Shown: positions 1 to 8,838 of the stretch, in pieces
Position numbering within the stretch: position 1 is the first letter of the stretch
How the letters are laid out: every line of letters begins with the position of its first letter
From: Yaniella halotolerans DSM 15476
GTDB lineage: Bacteria > Actinomycetota > Actinomycetes > Actinomycetales > Micrococcaceae
Length of the DNA: 64,000 nucleotides
Assembly (NCBI RefSeq): GCF_000420805.1
Contig: NZ_ATVQ01000002.1
Location: forward strand, 310,001 to 374,000
Reading direction: 5' to 3'
The notes under the pieces: generated by a model
What the model saw: the letters and a program-made list of their open reading frames with translations, nothing else
Databases searched by the model: none
Told to the model about the DNA's origin: nothing
Translations under genes and position numbers: made by a program

Positions 1-867
1 CCAGTTGTTCACCTGCCAACCGAAGATGTCCTGAAGGACGTCGCAACGGTGCTCTACAGACTCGCACGCCCGTTGGAAGCGTTGGAAGAACTGGCCTGGC
101 AAGTTGCTGCTTGGGCAGATCCGCAGGTGCTCCTGCTGGCAGGGCAGTTACAGCGTCATCTGAATTTTTCCATGAACACTGTGCTGGCCAATGTCTTTAC
201 GGATGTCTCGGCATCGCGAGGCTATTACAAGGCGAGAGCCTTGCGTGCTGCGTCGCCCAAAGCGTTAACCGGTCATGCACCCCCGCGTATCCCTCGGAAA
301 AACAGTGTTACGGTTGGTTCTGAATCGCTGGAACTCCGCGCCTACGGACTCACCTTCGGCGCAGCGAAATTGGACCCGGGAACCCGGCTATTGCTCGAGG
401 CTCTGACTATGGGTGGACTGGATTCATTTGTACCGGGTAGTACTGCCGTGGATTTGGGCTGCGGCAACGGTACCATCGCCGCCGTTCTCGCGAAAACAAC
501 GCAGAGTGTGGCGATTATTGCGAGCGATGATTCTGCTTCAGCGGTACGGTCCACGGAGGCAACCCTGGCGGCGAATAATCTTGGCGGTGTCGAGTTGATG
601 CATCAGTCAGGACTCGGCACCCTCGAGGATGCCTCGGTAAACACGATCGTGCTGAATCCGCCGTTTCATAAGGGTACGGAAATTACCGGCGATATTGCGC
701 ACTTCTTGTTTGCCGAAGCCGGTCGTGTGTTGAAACCCCACGGTATTTTATGGACGGTGTTCAACGTATCGCGAAGATATCAAAAGGCTCTGGTCAAACT
801 GGTGGGGCCGACGGAACAGATTGCGCGCGATTCGCGTTTCATTGTTACTCGATCACAGAAAGCATAG
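1..867 (+). CDS. RsmC/RlmG-like class I SAM methyltransferase, 5' truncated
   Basis: The reading frame is open from the first base of the window, so the true start lies upstream; a GTG at 49 is internal. The C-terminal two thirds form a Rossmann methyltransferase: the SAM-binding motif I reads DLGCGNG and the catalytic motif IV reads NPPF, the form used by N-methyltransferases that modify exocyclic amino groups of guanine or adenine. The preceding segment with YGLTFGAAKLDPGTRLLLEAL is the usual entry into the MTS domain of RsmC/RlmG rRNA guanine-N2 methyltransferases. The visible N-terminal part would be the degenerate first domain of that family. The exact rRNA target cannot be told from this sequence. 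trpF follows 4 bases after the stop, so the two are probably cotranscribed. Confidence 0.8.
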   Translation, partial: PVVHLPTEDVLKDVATVLYRLARPLEALEELAWQVAAWADPQVLLLAGQLQRHLNFSMNTVLANVFTDVSASRGYYKARALRAASPKALTGHAPPRIPRKNSVTVGSESLELRAYGLTFGAAKLDPGTRLLLEALTMGGLDSFVPGSTAVDLGCGNGTIAAVLAKTTQSVAIIASDDSASAVRSTEATLAANNLGGVELMHQSGLGTLEDASVNTIVLNPPFHKGTEITGDIAHFLFAEAGRVLKPHGILWTVFNVSRRYQKALVKLVGPTEQIARDSRFIVTRSQKA

Positions 868-871
868 GTAT

Positions 872-1423
872 ATGTCCAACCTTTACGTTAAAGTCTGCGG
901 CATCATGCATGTTGAGCAGTTGGATTGGGCCATCGAGCTTGGTTATGATGCTATAGGATTGATGCAGGCTCCGAAATCATCACGACTGGTGGATGTCGAA
1001 ACCGCTCGTCATCTTGCGGCACATGCGGCGGGCCGGATAGAGACATTCGCCGTGGGAATGACTCTAGACGAGGTCGAACCGATCCGGGATGCTGTTGATA
1101 CGATCCAGCTCTACGAATACGCCGATGTGCCTTCACTAGCGTTGGCTTCGGACACTCCTCCACCGACCACGGATGGTCTCGCCTACTGGTTTTATGATGC
1201 GTCACACGGGACCGGAACATTTTCGGATATTCCGGAGTGGGTTCGCGATGTTGATGCTCGAGTTGTTCTGGCCGGTGGGTTGAATCCTGGCAATGTTGCC
1301 GAGGTAGTTGCTCGGTATCGTCCTGACGGGGTGGATGTTTCTTCCGGCGTCGAGGCGTCGGCAGGTGTGAAGGATTATGCCCTCATGAAGGCCTTCATCG
1401 AAGCCGTTCGAACCGTCGCATAA
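872..1423 (+). CDS. trpF: phosphoribosylanthranilate isomerase (TrpF)
   Basis: A 183-residue TIM-barrel protein. It starts with the TrpF signature KVCG, whose Cys9 corresponds to the general base, and carries FYDASHGTGTF, whose Asp109 aligns with the general acid of the family motif LLDxxxGGTG. The phosphate-binding end reads VLAGGLNPGNV followed by GVDVSSGVE, both canonical. It converts N-(5'-phosphoribosyl)anthranilate to the carboxyphenylamino-deoxyribulose intermediate of tryptophan synthesis. The ATG at 872 gives the normal TrpF N-terminus. The family motif QLHG is replaced by IQLYEY, and the protein is short for TrpF (usually about 200 residues). It lies far from the trpCBA genes of this window. 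Many actinobacteria lack a separate TrpF and use bifunctional PriA, so its presence is informative. Confidence 0.88.
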   Translation: MSNLYVKVCGIMHVEQLDWAIELGYDAIGLMQAPKSSRLVDVETARHLAAHAAGRIETFAVGMTLDEVEPIRDAVDTIQLYEYADVPSLALASDTPPPTTDGLAYWFYDASHGTGTFSDIPEWVRDVDARVVLAGGLNPGNVAEVVARYRPDGVDVSSGVEASAGVKDYALMKAFIEAVRTVA

Positions 1424-1444
1424 TTCCTTAGAGTTCTGTTAAAG

Positions 1445-1483
1445 ACCGAAGGCCGCTACTCGCAGTGAGTAGCGGCCTTCGGT
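1445..1483. terminator. bidirectional terminator between trpF and rpsA
   Basis: A perfect stem: CCGAAGGCCGCTACTC at 1446-1461 pairs with 1467-1482 around the loop GCAGT, with an additional A-T pair outside. It lies between the converging ends of trpF and rpsA. A-rich sequence on the left and T-rich sequence on the right suit termination in both directions. Confidence 0.9.
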
Positions 1484-1510
1484 TATGTTTCTGTCGAAAG
1501 GGCTAACGGG

Positions 1511-2983
1511 TTAGTTACCGGTCAGTTTCTCGCGGAGTGCAGCAAGTGCTTCGTCGGAAGCCAAGGTGCCGGCGTCTTCGACTGGGGTTTCTTCGTCCTC
1601 AGAGGAGTATGAAGCAGAACCGCTAGCAGCTTCTGCTGGAGCGGAGGCTGCTGCTTCTTCTGCCTCTGACAAGTGACGGGAAACTTGTTCCTTGTGAGCT
1701 TCCCAGCGTGCCTGAGCGTCAGCGTACTGCTGCTCCCATGCGGCGCGTGCTTCTTCGAAGCCTTCAATCCACTCGTTGGTTTCAGGATCGAAGCCTTCTG
1801 GGTATTTGTAGTTGCCGTCTTCGTCGTAGTCGGCAGCCATACCGTATAGGGCTGGGTCGAATTCCGTGCCTTCTGGGTCGACGCCTTCGTTGGCCTGCTT
1901 GAGCGACAGGGAGATGCGACGACGATCGAGATCGATGTCGATGACCTTGACGTACAAGATTTCGTTGACCGATACGACCTGTTCGGCGGTATCGATGTGG
2001 CGGTTGGCCAGTTCAGAGATGTGAACCAGACCTTCGATGCCATCTTCAACGCGGACGAATGCACCGAATGGTACAAGCTTAGTGACCTTGCCCGGTACGA
2101 TCTGGCCCAGGGCGTGGGTCCGGGCAAAGACCTGCCATGGGTCTTCCTGAGTAGCCTTCAGTGACAGGGATACGCGTTCGCGATCCATATCGACGTCGAG
2201 AACCTCTACGGTGACTTCCTGACCAACTTCGACAACCTCTGATGGGTGGTCGATGTGCTTCCAAGAGAGTTCGGAAACGTGGACCAGACCGTCGACGCCG
2301 CCCAGGTCCACGAAGGCACCAAAGTTGACGATCGAGGAAACGGTACCGGTACGAACCTGGCTCTTCTGCAGTGCCTGCAGGAAGTTCGAACGGGTTTCGG
2401 ACTGGGTCTGCTCCAACCATGCACGGCGTGACAGCACAACGTTGTTGCGGTTCTTGTCCAGTTCGATGATCTTGGCTTCGAGTTCTTGCCCGACGTATGG
2501 TGCCAGGTCGCGAACACGGCGCATTTCGACCAGGGATGCGGGCAGGAAGCCACGCAGGCCGATGTCCAGGATGAGACCACCCTTGACCACTTCGATGACG
2601 GTACCGGTAACGACACCGTCTTCTTCCTTGATCTTTTCGATGTCGCCCCAAGCGCGCTCGTACTGTGCGCGCTTCTTGGAGAGAATCAGGCGGCCTTCTT
2701 TATCTTCCTTGGTCAGAACCAGGGCTTCAACCGAATCGCCAACTTCAACAACGTCATCTGGGTCGACGTCATTTTTGATGGAGAGTTCGCGTGAAGGGAT
2801 GACACCTTCTGTCTTGTAGCCGATGTCGAGCAGCACTTCGTCTCGATCGACTTTGACGACGGTGCCTGCAACCAGGTCGCCATCGTTGAAATATTTGATG
2901 GTCTCATCGACAGCAGCCATGAATTCTTCAGCTGAGCCGATGTCGTTTACAGCGACCTGAGGGGCGTTGCTAGTAGTGGTCAT
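1511..2983 (-). CDS. rpsA: 30S ribosomal protein S1
   Basis: 490 residues with four consecutive S1 (OB-fold) RNA-binding domains, roughly residues 35-104, 120-188, 205-276 and 292-363. Each shows the G-x-V-x-x-(I/V) start and the VHISEL or equivalent core. They are followed by an acidic, Ala- and Glu-rich tail. Four S1 domains is the usual actinobacterial form; E. coli S1 has six. It binds mRNA and helps bring it to the small ribosomal subunit. The ATG at 2983 has a GGAG about 10 bases upstream. polA lies upstream on the same strand, as in other actinobacteria. The usual downstream gene coaE is missing here, and a terminator and converging trpF follow instead. Confidence 0.97.
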   Translation of the reverse strand: MTTTSNAPQVAVNDIGSAEEFMAAVDETIKYFNDGDLVAGTVVKVDRDEVLLDIGYKTEGVIPSRELSIKNDVDPDDVVEVGDSVEALVLTKEDKEGRLILSKKRAQYERAWGDIEKIKEEDGVVTGTVIEVVKGGLILDIGLRGFLPASLVEMRRVRDLAPYVGQELEAKIIELDKNRNNVVLSRRAWLEQTQSETRSNFLQALQKSQVRTGTVSSIVNFGAFVDLGGVDGLVHVSELSWKHIDHPSEVVEVGQEVTVEVLDVDMDRERVSLSLKATQEDPWQVFARTHALGQIVPGKVTKLVPFGAFVRVEDGIEGLVHISELANRHIDTAEQVVSVNEILYVKVIDIDLDRRRISLSLKQANEGVDPEGTEFDPALYGMAADYDEDGNYKYPEGFDPETNEWIEGFEEARAAWEQQYADAQARWEAHKEQVSRHLSEAEEAAASAPAEAASGSASYSSEDEETPVEDAGTLASDEALAALREKLTGN

Positions 2984-3091
2984 GTAGTAGGGACTCCGAT
3001 ATGGATTAATATGATTGATAAACTTACTTGGTTTTTATAACGCAGCAAACAGCGCTGCATCACAATAATTTTGCGCCAAAATAGGCACCGT

Positions 3092-3120
3092 TTAATATAG
3101 TACGGTATTCGTCCTGTCAA
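3092..3120 (-). promoter_or_regulatory. probable rpsA promoter
   Basis: On the minus strand a consensus -35 TTGACA (3115-3120) is followed after 17 bases by TATTAA (3092-3097); TATATT at 3094-3099 with 15-base spacing is an alternative -10. It sits about 110 bases upstream of the rpsA ATG, in the 240-base polA-rpsA gap. This fits a strong constitutive ribosomal-protein promoter with a long leader. Confidence 0.5.
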
Positions 3121-3225
3121 AATCAACGTAAGACGAACGCGATTTACGGCGTTTCGATGGCGGAATCATGCGACTTCCGAGCTCTTTTGCTGACAGTCTT
3201 TTTGTCAGCGTCAGGTGCTATTCCC

Positions 3226-6057
3226 TTAATGCGCAGCCTCATGCCAGGAATAGCCTTTGCCAACCTGGACGTCTAGAGGAACAGTGAGTGTTGCTGCGGC
3301 CGACATTTCTTCAACCAGGAGCTGTTCTGCAGCATCGATTTCGGAGTCAACGACTTCTAGGATCAATTCGTCATGGACTTGCAAGATCATGCGTGACTTT
3401 AGACCATCAGTTTCAATTCGCTTCTGCACCCCAAGCATTGCTTTTTTGATTAGGTCTGCAGCAGAGCCCTGAATGGGTGCGTTTAACGCGGCCCGTTCTG
3501 CCATCTCACGAAGTTGGCGGTTATCGGACTGGAGATCCGGTAGATACCGACGACGTCCCAACATGGTTTGGGTGTACCCATCCTTGCGAGCCTGACGAAC
3601 AACGTTGCGCAGATACCGTTGGACCGCACCGAAACGATCAAAATATGTGGTCATCAATTCTCGGGCTTCATCAACAGATATACGCAGCTGTCGTGAGAGC
3701 CCGAAGGAACTTAGTCCATAGGCGAGACCATAGGACATAGCTTTGACCTTGTCACGCATGGAAGTTGTAACGTCATCGGGTTCAACTTCGAACACTTGAG
3801 AGCCTACGAAGCGGTGCAAGTCTTCTCCGTCACGATAGGCTTGAATCAGCCCTTCGTCTTCGGACATATGCGCCATGATGCGCATTTCAATCTGCGAGTA
3901 GTCTGCTGTCAACAATGTGGTGGATTCGTCCGAATAAGGATTCGAGCCAGCCACGAAGATGTCCCGAATCTGACGGCCCGCAGGGGTGCGAACAGGAATA
4001 TTCTGGAGGTTCGGATTCAAGGACGACAGTCGACCAGTAGCTGCTGCTGTCTGCGAAAAGCGCGTATGAATCCGGTTGTCTTCGGCAATGGAGTCCAAGA
4101 GTCCCTGGACCGTCTGACGTAGCTTTGTCGCGTCCCGGTAAGACATGAGATTGTGCAAAAAGGGATGGTCGGTTTTTTCTAAGAGATCCGCTAACGAATC
4201 GGCATCAGTAGAATACCCGGTTTTAGTTTTTCGAGTCTTCGGCATGTCCAACGTGTCAAACAGCACCGCCTGAAGCTGTTTTGGTGAAGCAAGATTGACT
4301 TCTTGACCACCAATCGCGGCAAACGCAGATTCTTGAGCCTTCTCTACTTCGTTGGTGAACCCTTCCAAGAGGCTGTCAAGACGCTGACGGTCAGTGCCGA
4401 TACCGGTCAATTCCACTTCGGCCAGGACGACCGACAGTGGGATTTCAAGATCATGGAGCAAACCAACGGCATCGCGCTGCTGGAGTTCTTCGTCCATGGC
4501 TTCGTTCAGACGGTGAATCATCCAGGCGTTCCGAGCGTATTGCGCCAGTTGAGCAGCGTTATCGTCGGTAAAGCCTTCGAGTTCCAATTGCCCTTGATTT
4601 TCAGTTGGAGCTACAGCCTCCAAGCGGGTCTTGAGATAGGTCTGAACGAGATCAGCTAACTCATAACCGCGACGATCGGGCTGCAGAATGTAAGCAGACA
4701 GTAAGACGTCATCGGCTACCGACACCAATGAAGTGTTCACATCTGGCAGCGGCTCTAGCACGGCTTGTGTTGGAGACGTTGCCAATGCTTTCAGCGTGGC
4801 TTTGAGATCATAGACGACCTTGGAATACTGCTGATCACCTAAGAACTGTGTAACTGCCGATCCCAGAGCGGCGTTGGCGTCATCGAGATCAATGACGGCT
4901 GTGGCATCCGACGTGGCAAAACCGACCGCACGAATCTCACCGTAGTCTCCTGGTGCAGGAATCTTCCGGCGAGTAATCGTCGCTGGTGGATTGATATGAA
5001 AGAAGACCGAGACCCGCTGATCAACGTATGCCAAGAAGTTTTGCCATTCCTCAACGTCTTTAATGACAGCTGTTTCTGGCATTTCTTCCGGTGGATCAGG
5101 TTCTTCAGAAGAGCCGAGGTGTTGTTCGAACGTGGTGAAAACTCGATTGCGAATGTTGTCGAATTCCAGAGCATCGAACAGCTCAGAAACCATATTGCGG
5201 TCGGGGTTGACCAAGACGGCTTCATCAAGCGTGATGGGAAGTTCGAGATTCGTCACCAGAGCGTTCAATTCCCGGTTGCGTTGAACCTGATCGAGGTTTT
5301 CACGCAGTGCTTCGCCCTTTTTGCCACCAATATCATCAATGTTGTCCAAGATGCCTTTGAGGCTGCCGTATTTTTTCAACCAGCGTGCAGCGAAGCCGGG
5401 GCCGACGCCGGGAACACCCGGCAAGTTATCCGCGCTCTCCCCCACCAATGCAGCGAGTTCTGGATACTGCAATGGTGTGACACCGTACCGCTCGACAATG
5501 GCATCTGCATCAAACGGCGGAAGCTCCGAAACCCCGCGCATCGGGTACAACACGGTGACCTTGTCATTGATCAGTTGGAAGGTATCTCGATCACCAGAAA
5601 CGATGCGGGCATCCCAGCCAGCTTCGGCGGCAGATGTCGACATCGTGGCCACGATATCGTCTGCTTCGTAGCCATCAACTTCAATGGAGGGGATCTGCAA
5701 AGCGTCCATGACCTGTTTGATCAAGTCGATTTGTCCGTAGAACTCCTCGGGCGTTTTATCGCGTCCGGCCTTGTACTCCGGATATTGTTCCGAACGGAAT
5801 GTTGGAGTTTCTAAGTCGAAAGCTACAGCCACGTGCGTAGGTTTTTGCTCTCGGATCATCGCCAGCAGCATTGATAAGAAACCGTAAACGGCGTTCGTGT
5901 GTTGGCCGGTAGCGGTCTGAAAGTTTTCGGCTGGCAACGCGAAGAATGCGCGGTAAGCCATGGAGTGGCCATCGATGACCATCAGGGTGTTTGAGTTATC
6001 TGAAGCAGTAAGTTTGGAAGCAGTCACGATCTCTAGTCTAACGAGCTGAATGGCCAT
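3226..6057 (-). CDS. polA: DNA polymerase I
   Basis: 943 residues. The N-terminal 5'-3' exonuclease/FEN domain (about 1-300) has VIDGHSMAYRAFFALP, DGYEADDI and SGDRDTFQL. The 3'-5' exonuclease domain (about 330-520) is degenerate: the DxE of Exo I is not present (VFFHINP), so proofreading is probably lost, as in other actinobacterial Pol I enzymes. The polymerase domain has motif A ADYSQIEMR, motif B RDKVKAMSYGLAYG and motif C QVHDEL. It works in Okazaki fragment maturation and gap repair. I chose the ATG at 6057 because GGAGAAATGGG precedes it by a proper distance; a GTG at 6027 is a possible alternative. It starts 36 bases after mrpG on the same strand. Confidence 0.96.
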   Translation of the reverse strand: MAIQLVRLEIVTASKLTASDNSNTLMVIDGHSMAYRAFFALPAENFQTATGQHTNAVYGFLSMLLAMIREQKPTHVAVAFDLETPTFRSEQYPEYKAGRDKTPEEFYGQIDLIKQVMDALQIPSIEVDGYEADDIVATMSTSAAEAGWDARIVSGDRDTFQLINDKVTVLYPMRGVSELPPFDADAIVERYGVTPLQYPELAALVGESADNLPGVPGVGPGFAARWLKKYGSLKGILDNIDDIGGKKGEALRENLDQVQRNRELNALVTNLELPITLDEAVLVNPDRNMVSELFDALEFDNIRNRVFTTFEQHLGSSEEPDPPEEMPETAVIKDVEEWQNFLAYVDQRVSVFFHINPPATITRRKIPAPGDYGEIRAVGFATSDATAVIDLDDANAALGSAVTQFLGDQQYSKVVYDLKATLKALATSPTQAVLEPLPDVNTSLVSVADDVLLSAYILQPDRRGYELADLVQTYLKTRLEAVAPTENQGQLELEGFTDDNAAQLAQYARNAWMIHRLNEAMDEELQQRDAVGLLHDLEIPLSVVLAEVELTGIGTDRQRLDSLLEGFTNEVEKAQESAFAAIGGQEVNLASPKQLQAVLFDTLDMPKTRKTKTGYSTDADSLADLLEKTDHPFLHNLMSYRDATKLRQTVQGLLDSIAEDNRIHTRFSQTAAATGRLSSLNPNLQNIPVRTPAGRQIRDIFVAGSNPYSDESTTLLTADYSQIEMRIMAHMSEDEGLIQAYRDGEDLHRFVGSQVFEVEPDDVTTSMRDKVKAMSYGLAYGLSSFGLSRQLRISVDEARELMTTYFDRFGAVQRYLRNVVRQARKDGYTQTMLGRRRYLPDLQSDNRQLREMAERAALNAPIQGSAADLIKKAMLGVQKRIETDGLKSRMILQVHDELILEVVDSEIDAAEQLLVEEMSAAATLTVPLDVQVGKGYSWHEAAH

Positions 6058-6093
6058 CAACCCATTTCTCCACAAGTCGGCGGCCCAGTGTGA

Positions 6094-6519
6094 TTAATAT
6101 TGTGGCGGTTCCTGTGCCCGGTTCTTCCCGAGCTCTTGAGCGATGTCGCCGTCTTCGTCAATGTCGCTGGTGTCTTCGACCTCTGCTTGATCTTCCGCGA
6201 GCTGATCGAAATACCCCGGCTGCATCTTGACACCCGTGAGGTAGGCGGAGCGTGCAATTGACATGGTCCCGATGGACGAGGTGGACAGCTGGAGGAAGAT
6301 AATAATCAGTAGCTGCACGGCGTTCTGCCACGACGGCACGGTCAAAAATACACCGATGACGATCAAGGAAATTCCCGGACCCGCTGCCGTTCCCACGGCC
6401 GAGATGCGCTGGTAGGTATCGCGAAACTTGAAGAGGCCACCGGCGGCAACAACGAAGACCAGGACGCCTAACAAAATGATGAAGTTGGCAGCAACGGTAT
6501 GCAACGAGTTGATGTCCAT
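6094..6519 (-). CDS. mrpG: Mrp Na+/H+ antiporter subunit G
   Basis: 141 residues, with three predicted membrane helices in the first 90 residues, including LLGVLVFVVAAGGLFKFRDTY-type MnhG sequence. An acidic cytoplasmic tail rich in Glu and Asp follows. It is the last gene of a six-gene operon encoding the multi-subunit Mrp (Mnh) cation/proton antiporter of the cytoplasmic membrane. Its ATG overlaps the stop of mrpF (TAATG), indicating translational coupling. The tail of about 45 residues is longer than the minimal family size. Confidence 0.9.
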   Translation of the reverse strand: MDINSLHTVAANFIILLGVLVFVVAAGGLFKFRDTYQRISAVGTAAGPGISLIVIGVFLTVPSWQNAVQLLIIIFLQLSTSSIGTMSIARSAYLTGVKMQPGYFDQLAEDQAEVEDTSDIDEDGDIAQELGKNRAQEPPQY

Positions 6520-6788
6520 TAGCGACGCCCCCTGGTGAGTGCTCGTGCTAACGCTACAGAGGAAATGAAGCCAACCACTGACGCGACGAGAATCAAGTCG
6601 AAAAAGTACTCTCCGGCCAGCAATACACCGATGATGGCCAGCATGCCGATAAACGAGAACATCAGTAAGTCGGCCGAGACAGACCGGTCTGCATCGTTGG
6701 AAGCGCTAATCATCCGATACGCTATGGCGATCATACAAATCGCTAGAATGGTTAGCGCGATATACAACCCAAAATTTAGGGCGGTCAT
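6519..6788 (-). CDS. mrpF: Mrp Na+/H+ antiporter subunit F
   Basis: 89 residues with three hydrophobic helices and a charged loop (SASNDADRSVSADLL). This is the family pattern, in which a membrane-embedded Asp follows the D(R/x)xxAxD(L/x) region. It is an accessory subunit of the Mrp antiporter complex. Its start overlaps the mrpE stop by four bases (ATGA) and its stop overlaps the mrpG start. Confidence 0.9.
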   Translation of the reverse strand: MTALNFGLYIALTILAICMIAIAYRMISASNDADRSVSADLLMFSFIGMLAIIGVLLAGEYFFDLILVASVVGFISSVALARALTRGRR

Positions 6789-7192
6789 GATGCTGCCCTC
6801 CTGGGAAGATGGCGGTCCGTTTGGTCAAAGTCTTGCGGGGTAAATCCGTTGCGCCGCATGGCTGATAGAAGGTGATTTTGCATGTCGATAGACCCATCAG
6901 CCACACTCGCGGGATCGCCGTCATACAGGGAATGAACGTAGATCCACCGGGCACCTTCGTCGTCAACGTCCGTTCCCAGGGTCAACGTGCCGGGTGTGAT
7001 GGTTATTAGCGCCGCGAGCATGGTAACTTCCGCATCGGTGCGGCAGTCAGTCAACACTCGAGCAATGCCGGGTTTGGCTCTGATCCCCGGGGTGGTCAGG
7101 TCCTTCAAAACCGACCACGAGGAGGTGATAATTTGCCCGATAAACCAGATAATGAGCCAAATCCAGCGTGGGAGCCAAGTCAGAATATTCAT
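6785..7192 (-). CDS. mrpE: Mrp Na+/H+ antiporter subunit E
   Basis: 135 residues. Membrane helices lie near the N-terminus, followed by a soluble MnhE domain with the conserved TLITITPGTLTLG segment and the later VHSLYD. It is an accessory subunit needed for assembly or full activity of the Mrp antiporter. It overlaps mrpD upstream and mrpF downstream by four bases each (ATGA), so the operon is translated as a coupled series. It is slightly shorter than typical MrpE (about 160). Confidence 0.9.
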   Translation of the reverse strand: MNILTWLPRWIWLIIWFIGQIITSSWSVLKDLTTPGIRAKPGIARVLTDCRTDAEVTMLAALITITPGTLTLGTDVDDEGARWIYVHSLYDGDPASVADGSIDMQNHLLSAMRRNGFTPQDFDQTDRHLPRRAAS

Positions 7193-8838
7193 GGTTGCAG
7201 CACCGCCTGCACGTATTCAGTCGCATCGTAGAGGCCTTCGGCGGCAATGCCCGACAGCGATAGGAGGAACTGGCCACCGAGACCGAAAGCCACTGTAATG
7301 AGTGACAGTGTGACGGCGGGGGCGGCCAAAGCAAAGTTAATACGACGCGCTGGAACAGTAGCTTCATCGGCTTCGACGATAGTCTGCGTGCCCGTCAGTG
7401 TGGTCACCTGAGCTCGTGTCGCTTCGGTAGCCAATTCGGGGGTATAGGACACTTCTTGAGCGTATGGATCCCGAGTCTGCGAAGTGATAATGGTGCCCGA
7501 CTTGGTTGCTGGACCGCCGGAGCCTTTCTCCCAGAACATGCCGGTCCAAATTTTCAGCATGGACAGCAACGTGATCAGCGAAACAAACAACATAACGACA
7601 ACCGCGGCAATCTCTCCGGCCTCGACTGCGCCGACGATGAGCATGAACTTGGCGACGAATCCTGAGAAAGGTGGTATTCCAGCCAGTGACAGCGCGGCGA
7701 TCATAAAGGCAACCGCAATCACGGGCTCGGTGCGTGAAATACCGCCCAGTGCACCAATGACTCCGGTGCCGTACCGTACTTCGACTGCACCGGTGGCCAT
7801 GAACAATGCAGCCTTCACGATCATGTGGTGGAGCAGATAGAAAATACCCGCGGTAAGACCCAGTTCTGTAAATAGCGCCACACCCAGCAAGATATAGCCA
7901 ATCTGAGAGACCATATGGAAGGTCAGAATGGTACGTGTGGTCTTCTCCCCCACGGCACCAAACACGCCGATGAGCATGGTCAGGCTGAACAACACCACGC
8001 CGATCCAAAGGAAGCGCGTGTCGCCATCGTAGACGACAGCATAAATCCGGTAAATCGCATAAATGGCGACTTTGGTGTGGAGCCCGGAAAACAAGGCAGT
8101 GACGGCGGGCGAGGTTGCTGGATAAGCCCTCGCTAACCAACCGTGGACGGGCACGACCGAGGCCTTAATGCACAGTGCAAATATGGTGACTGCACCGGCC
8201 AATGCCACGGTGGAGTCGTGTTTTGCTTGTTCTGCCAATACACCAATGTTGACTGATCCTGCAGTGCCGTAGAGGAAGCCGACACCGGCCATGTACAACG
8301 TGGAGGTGAACAGATTCAACGTGACGTAGAGTCTTGCGCCGTGTGTGCGTCGCACCGGGAGTTTTCGGTTGGCGCTGAGCACGTATAGACCATAACTGGG
8401 CAGTAACATCACTTCGAGGAACACGAATAAGTTGAATAGGTCCGCAGTGAGCAGTGCACCGTTGACCCCCGTACTGAGCACCAAAACTAATGGTGCGAAG
8501 TATTTGGAATTTGCCGCCTGTGAGGCGTGTGCAAACCAGATACTCACCACGGTGAGAAGCAGAGTCACAGACAACATTAGGGCGGTAAACATATCCGCCA
8601 CGAATGGGATGGCAATACCAGCTGGCCAGTGTCCAACTTGGTGCCCGATCGCTCCGCCGTCGGTTGTCCAAAAGTGATAGACAATGTACATTGCGCCAGC
8701 AAGCATTGTCAGCATGGTCAGCATGGTGACAACGGCATGGAGGCGAAGCCGGTGCCCAGTGCAGATCAAAATACCTGCAACAAGAAGGGGAAGCCCGACA
8801 AACAGTGGCAGTAATATGCCGATAGTGCTAGCGCTCAT
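7189..8838 (-). CDS. mrpD: Mrp Na+/H+ antiporter subunit D
   Basis: 549 residues, homologous to the NuoL/M/N proton-pumping subunits of complex I. It has multiple membrane helices, the TM5-like LFVFLEVMLLPSYGLYVL segment with its conserved Glu, and the VVPVHGWLARAYPATSP motif containing the lysine-helix region. With MrpA it forms the proton and cation path of the antiporter. A hydrophilic insert of about 65 residues (about 437-501, rich in Thr, Ala and Glu) lies between the last two membrane helices; I do not recall such an insert in the Bacillus protein. Start and stop overlap mrpC and mrpE. Confidence 0.93.
   Translation of the reverse strand: MSASTIGILLPLFVGLPLLVAGILICTGHRLRLHAVVTMLTMLTMLAGAMYIVYHFWTTDGGAIGHQVGHWPAGIAIPFVADMFTALMLSVTLLLTVVSIWFAHASQAANSKYFAPLVLVLSTGVNGALLTADLFNLFVFLEVMLLPSYGLYVLSANRKLPVRRTHGARLYVTLNLFTSTLYMAGVGFLYGTAGSVNIGVLAEQAKHDSTVALAGAVTIFALCIKASVVPVHGWLARAYPATSPAVTALFSGLHTKVAIYAIYRIYAVVYDGDTRFLWIGVVLFSLTMLIGVFGAVGEKTTRTILTFHMVSQIGYILLGVALFTELGLTAGIFYLLHHMIVKAALFMATGAVEVRYGTGVIGALGGISRTEPVIAVAFMIAALSLAGIPPFSGFVAKFMLIVGAVEAGEIAAVVVMLFVSLITLLSMLKIWTGMFWEKGSGGPATKSGTIITSQTRDPYAQEVSYTPELATEATRAQVTTLTGTQTIVEADEATVPARRINFALAAPAVTLSLITVAFGLGGQFLLSLSGIAAEGLYDATEYVQAVLQP

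Noticed and set aside
4996-5814. 272-codon plus-strand frame
   Set aside because: It lies entirely opposite polA, has no family features and no ribosome binding site; it is a shadow of polA codon use.
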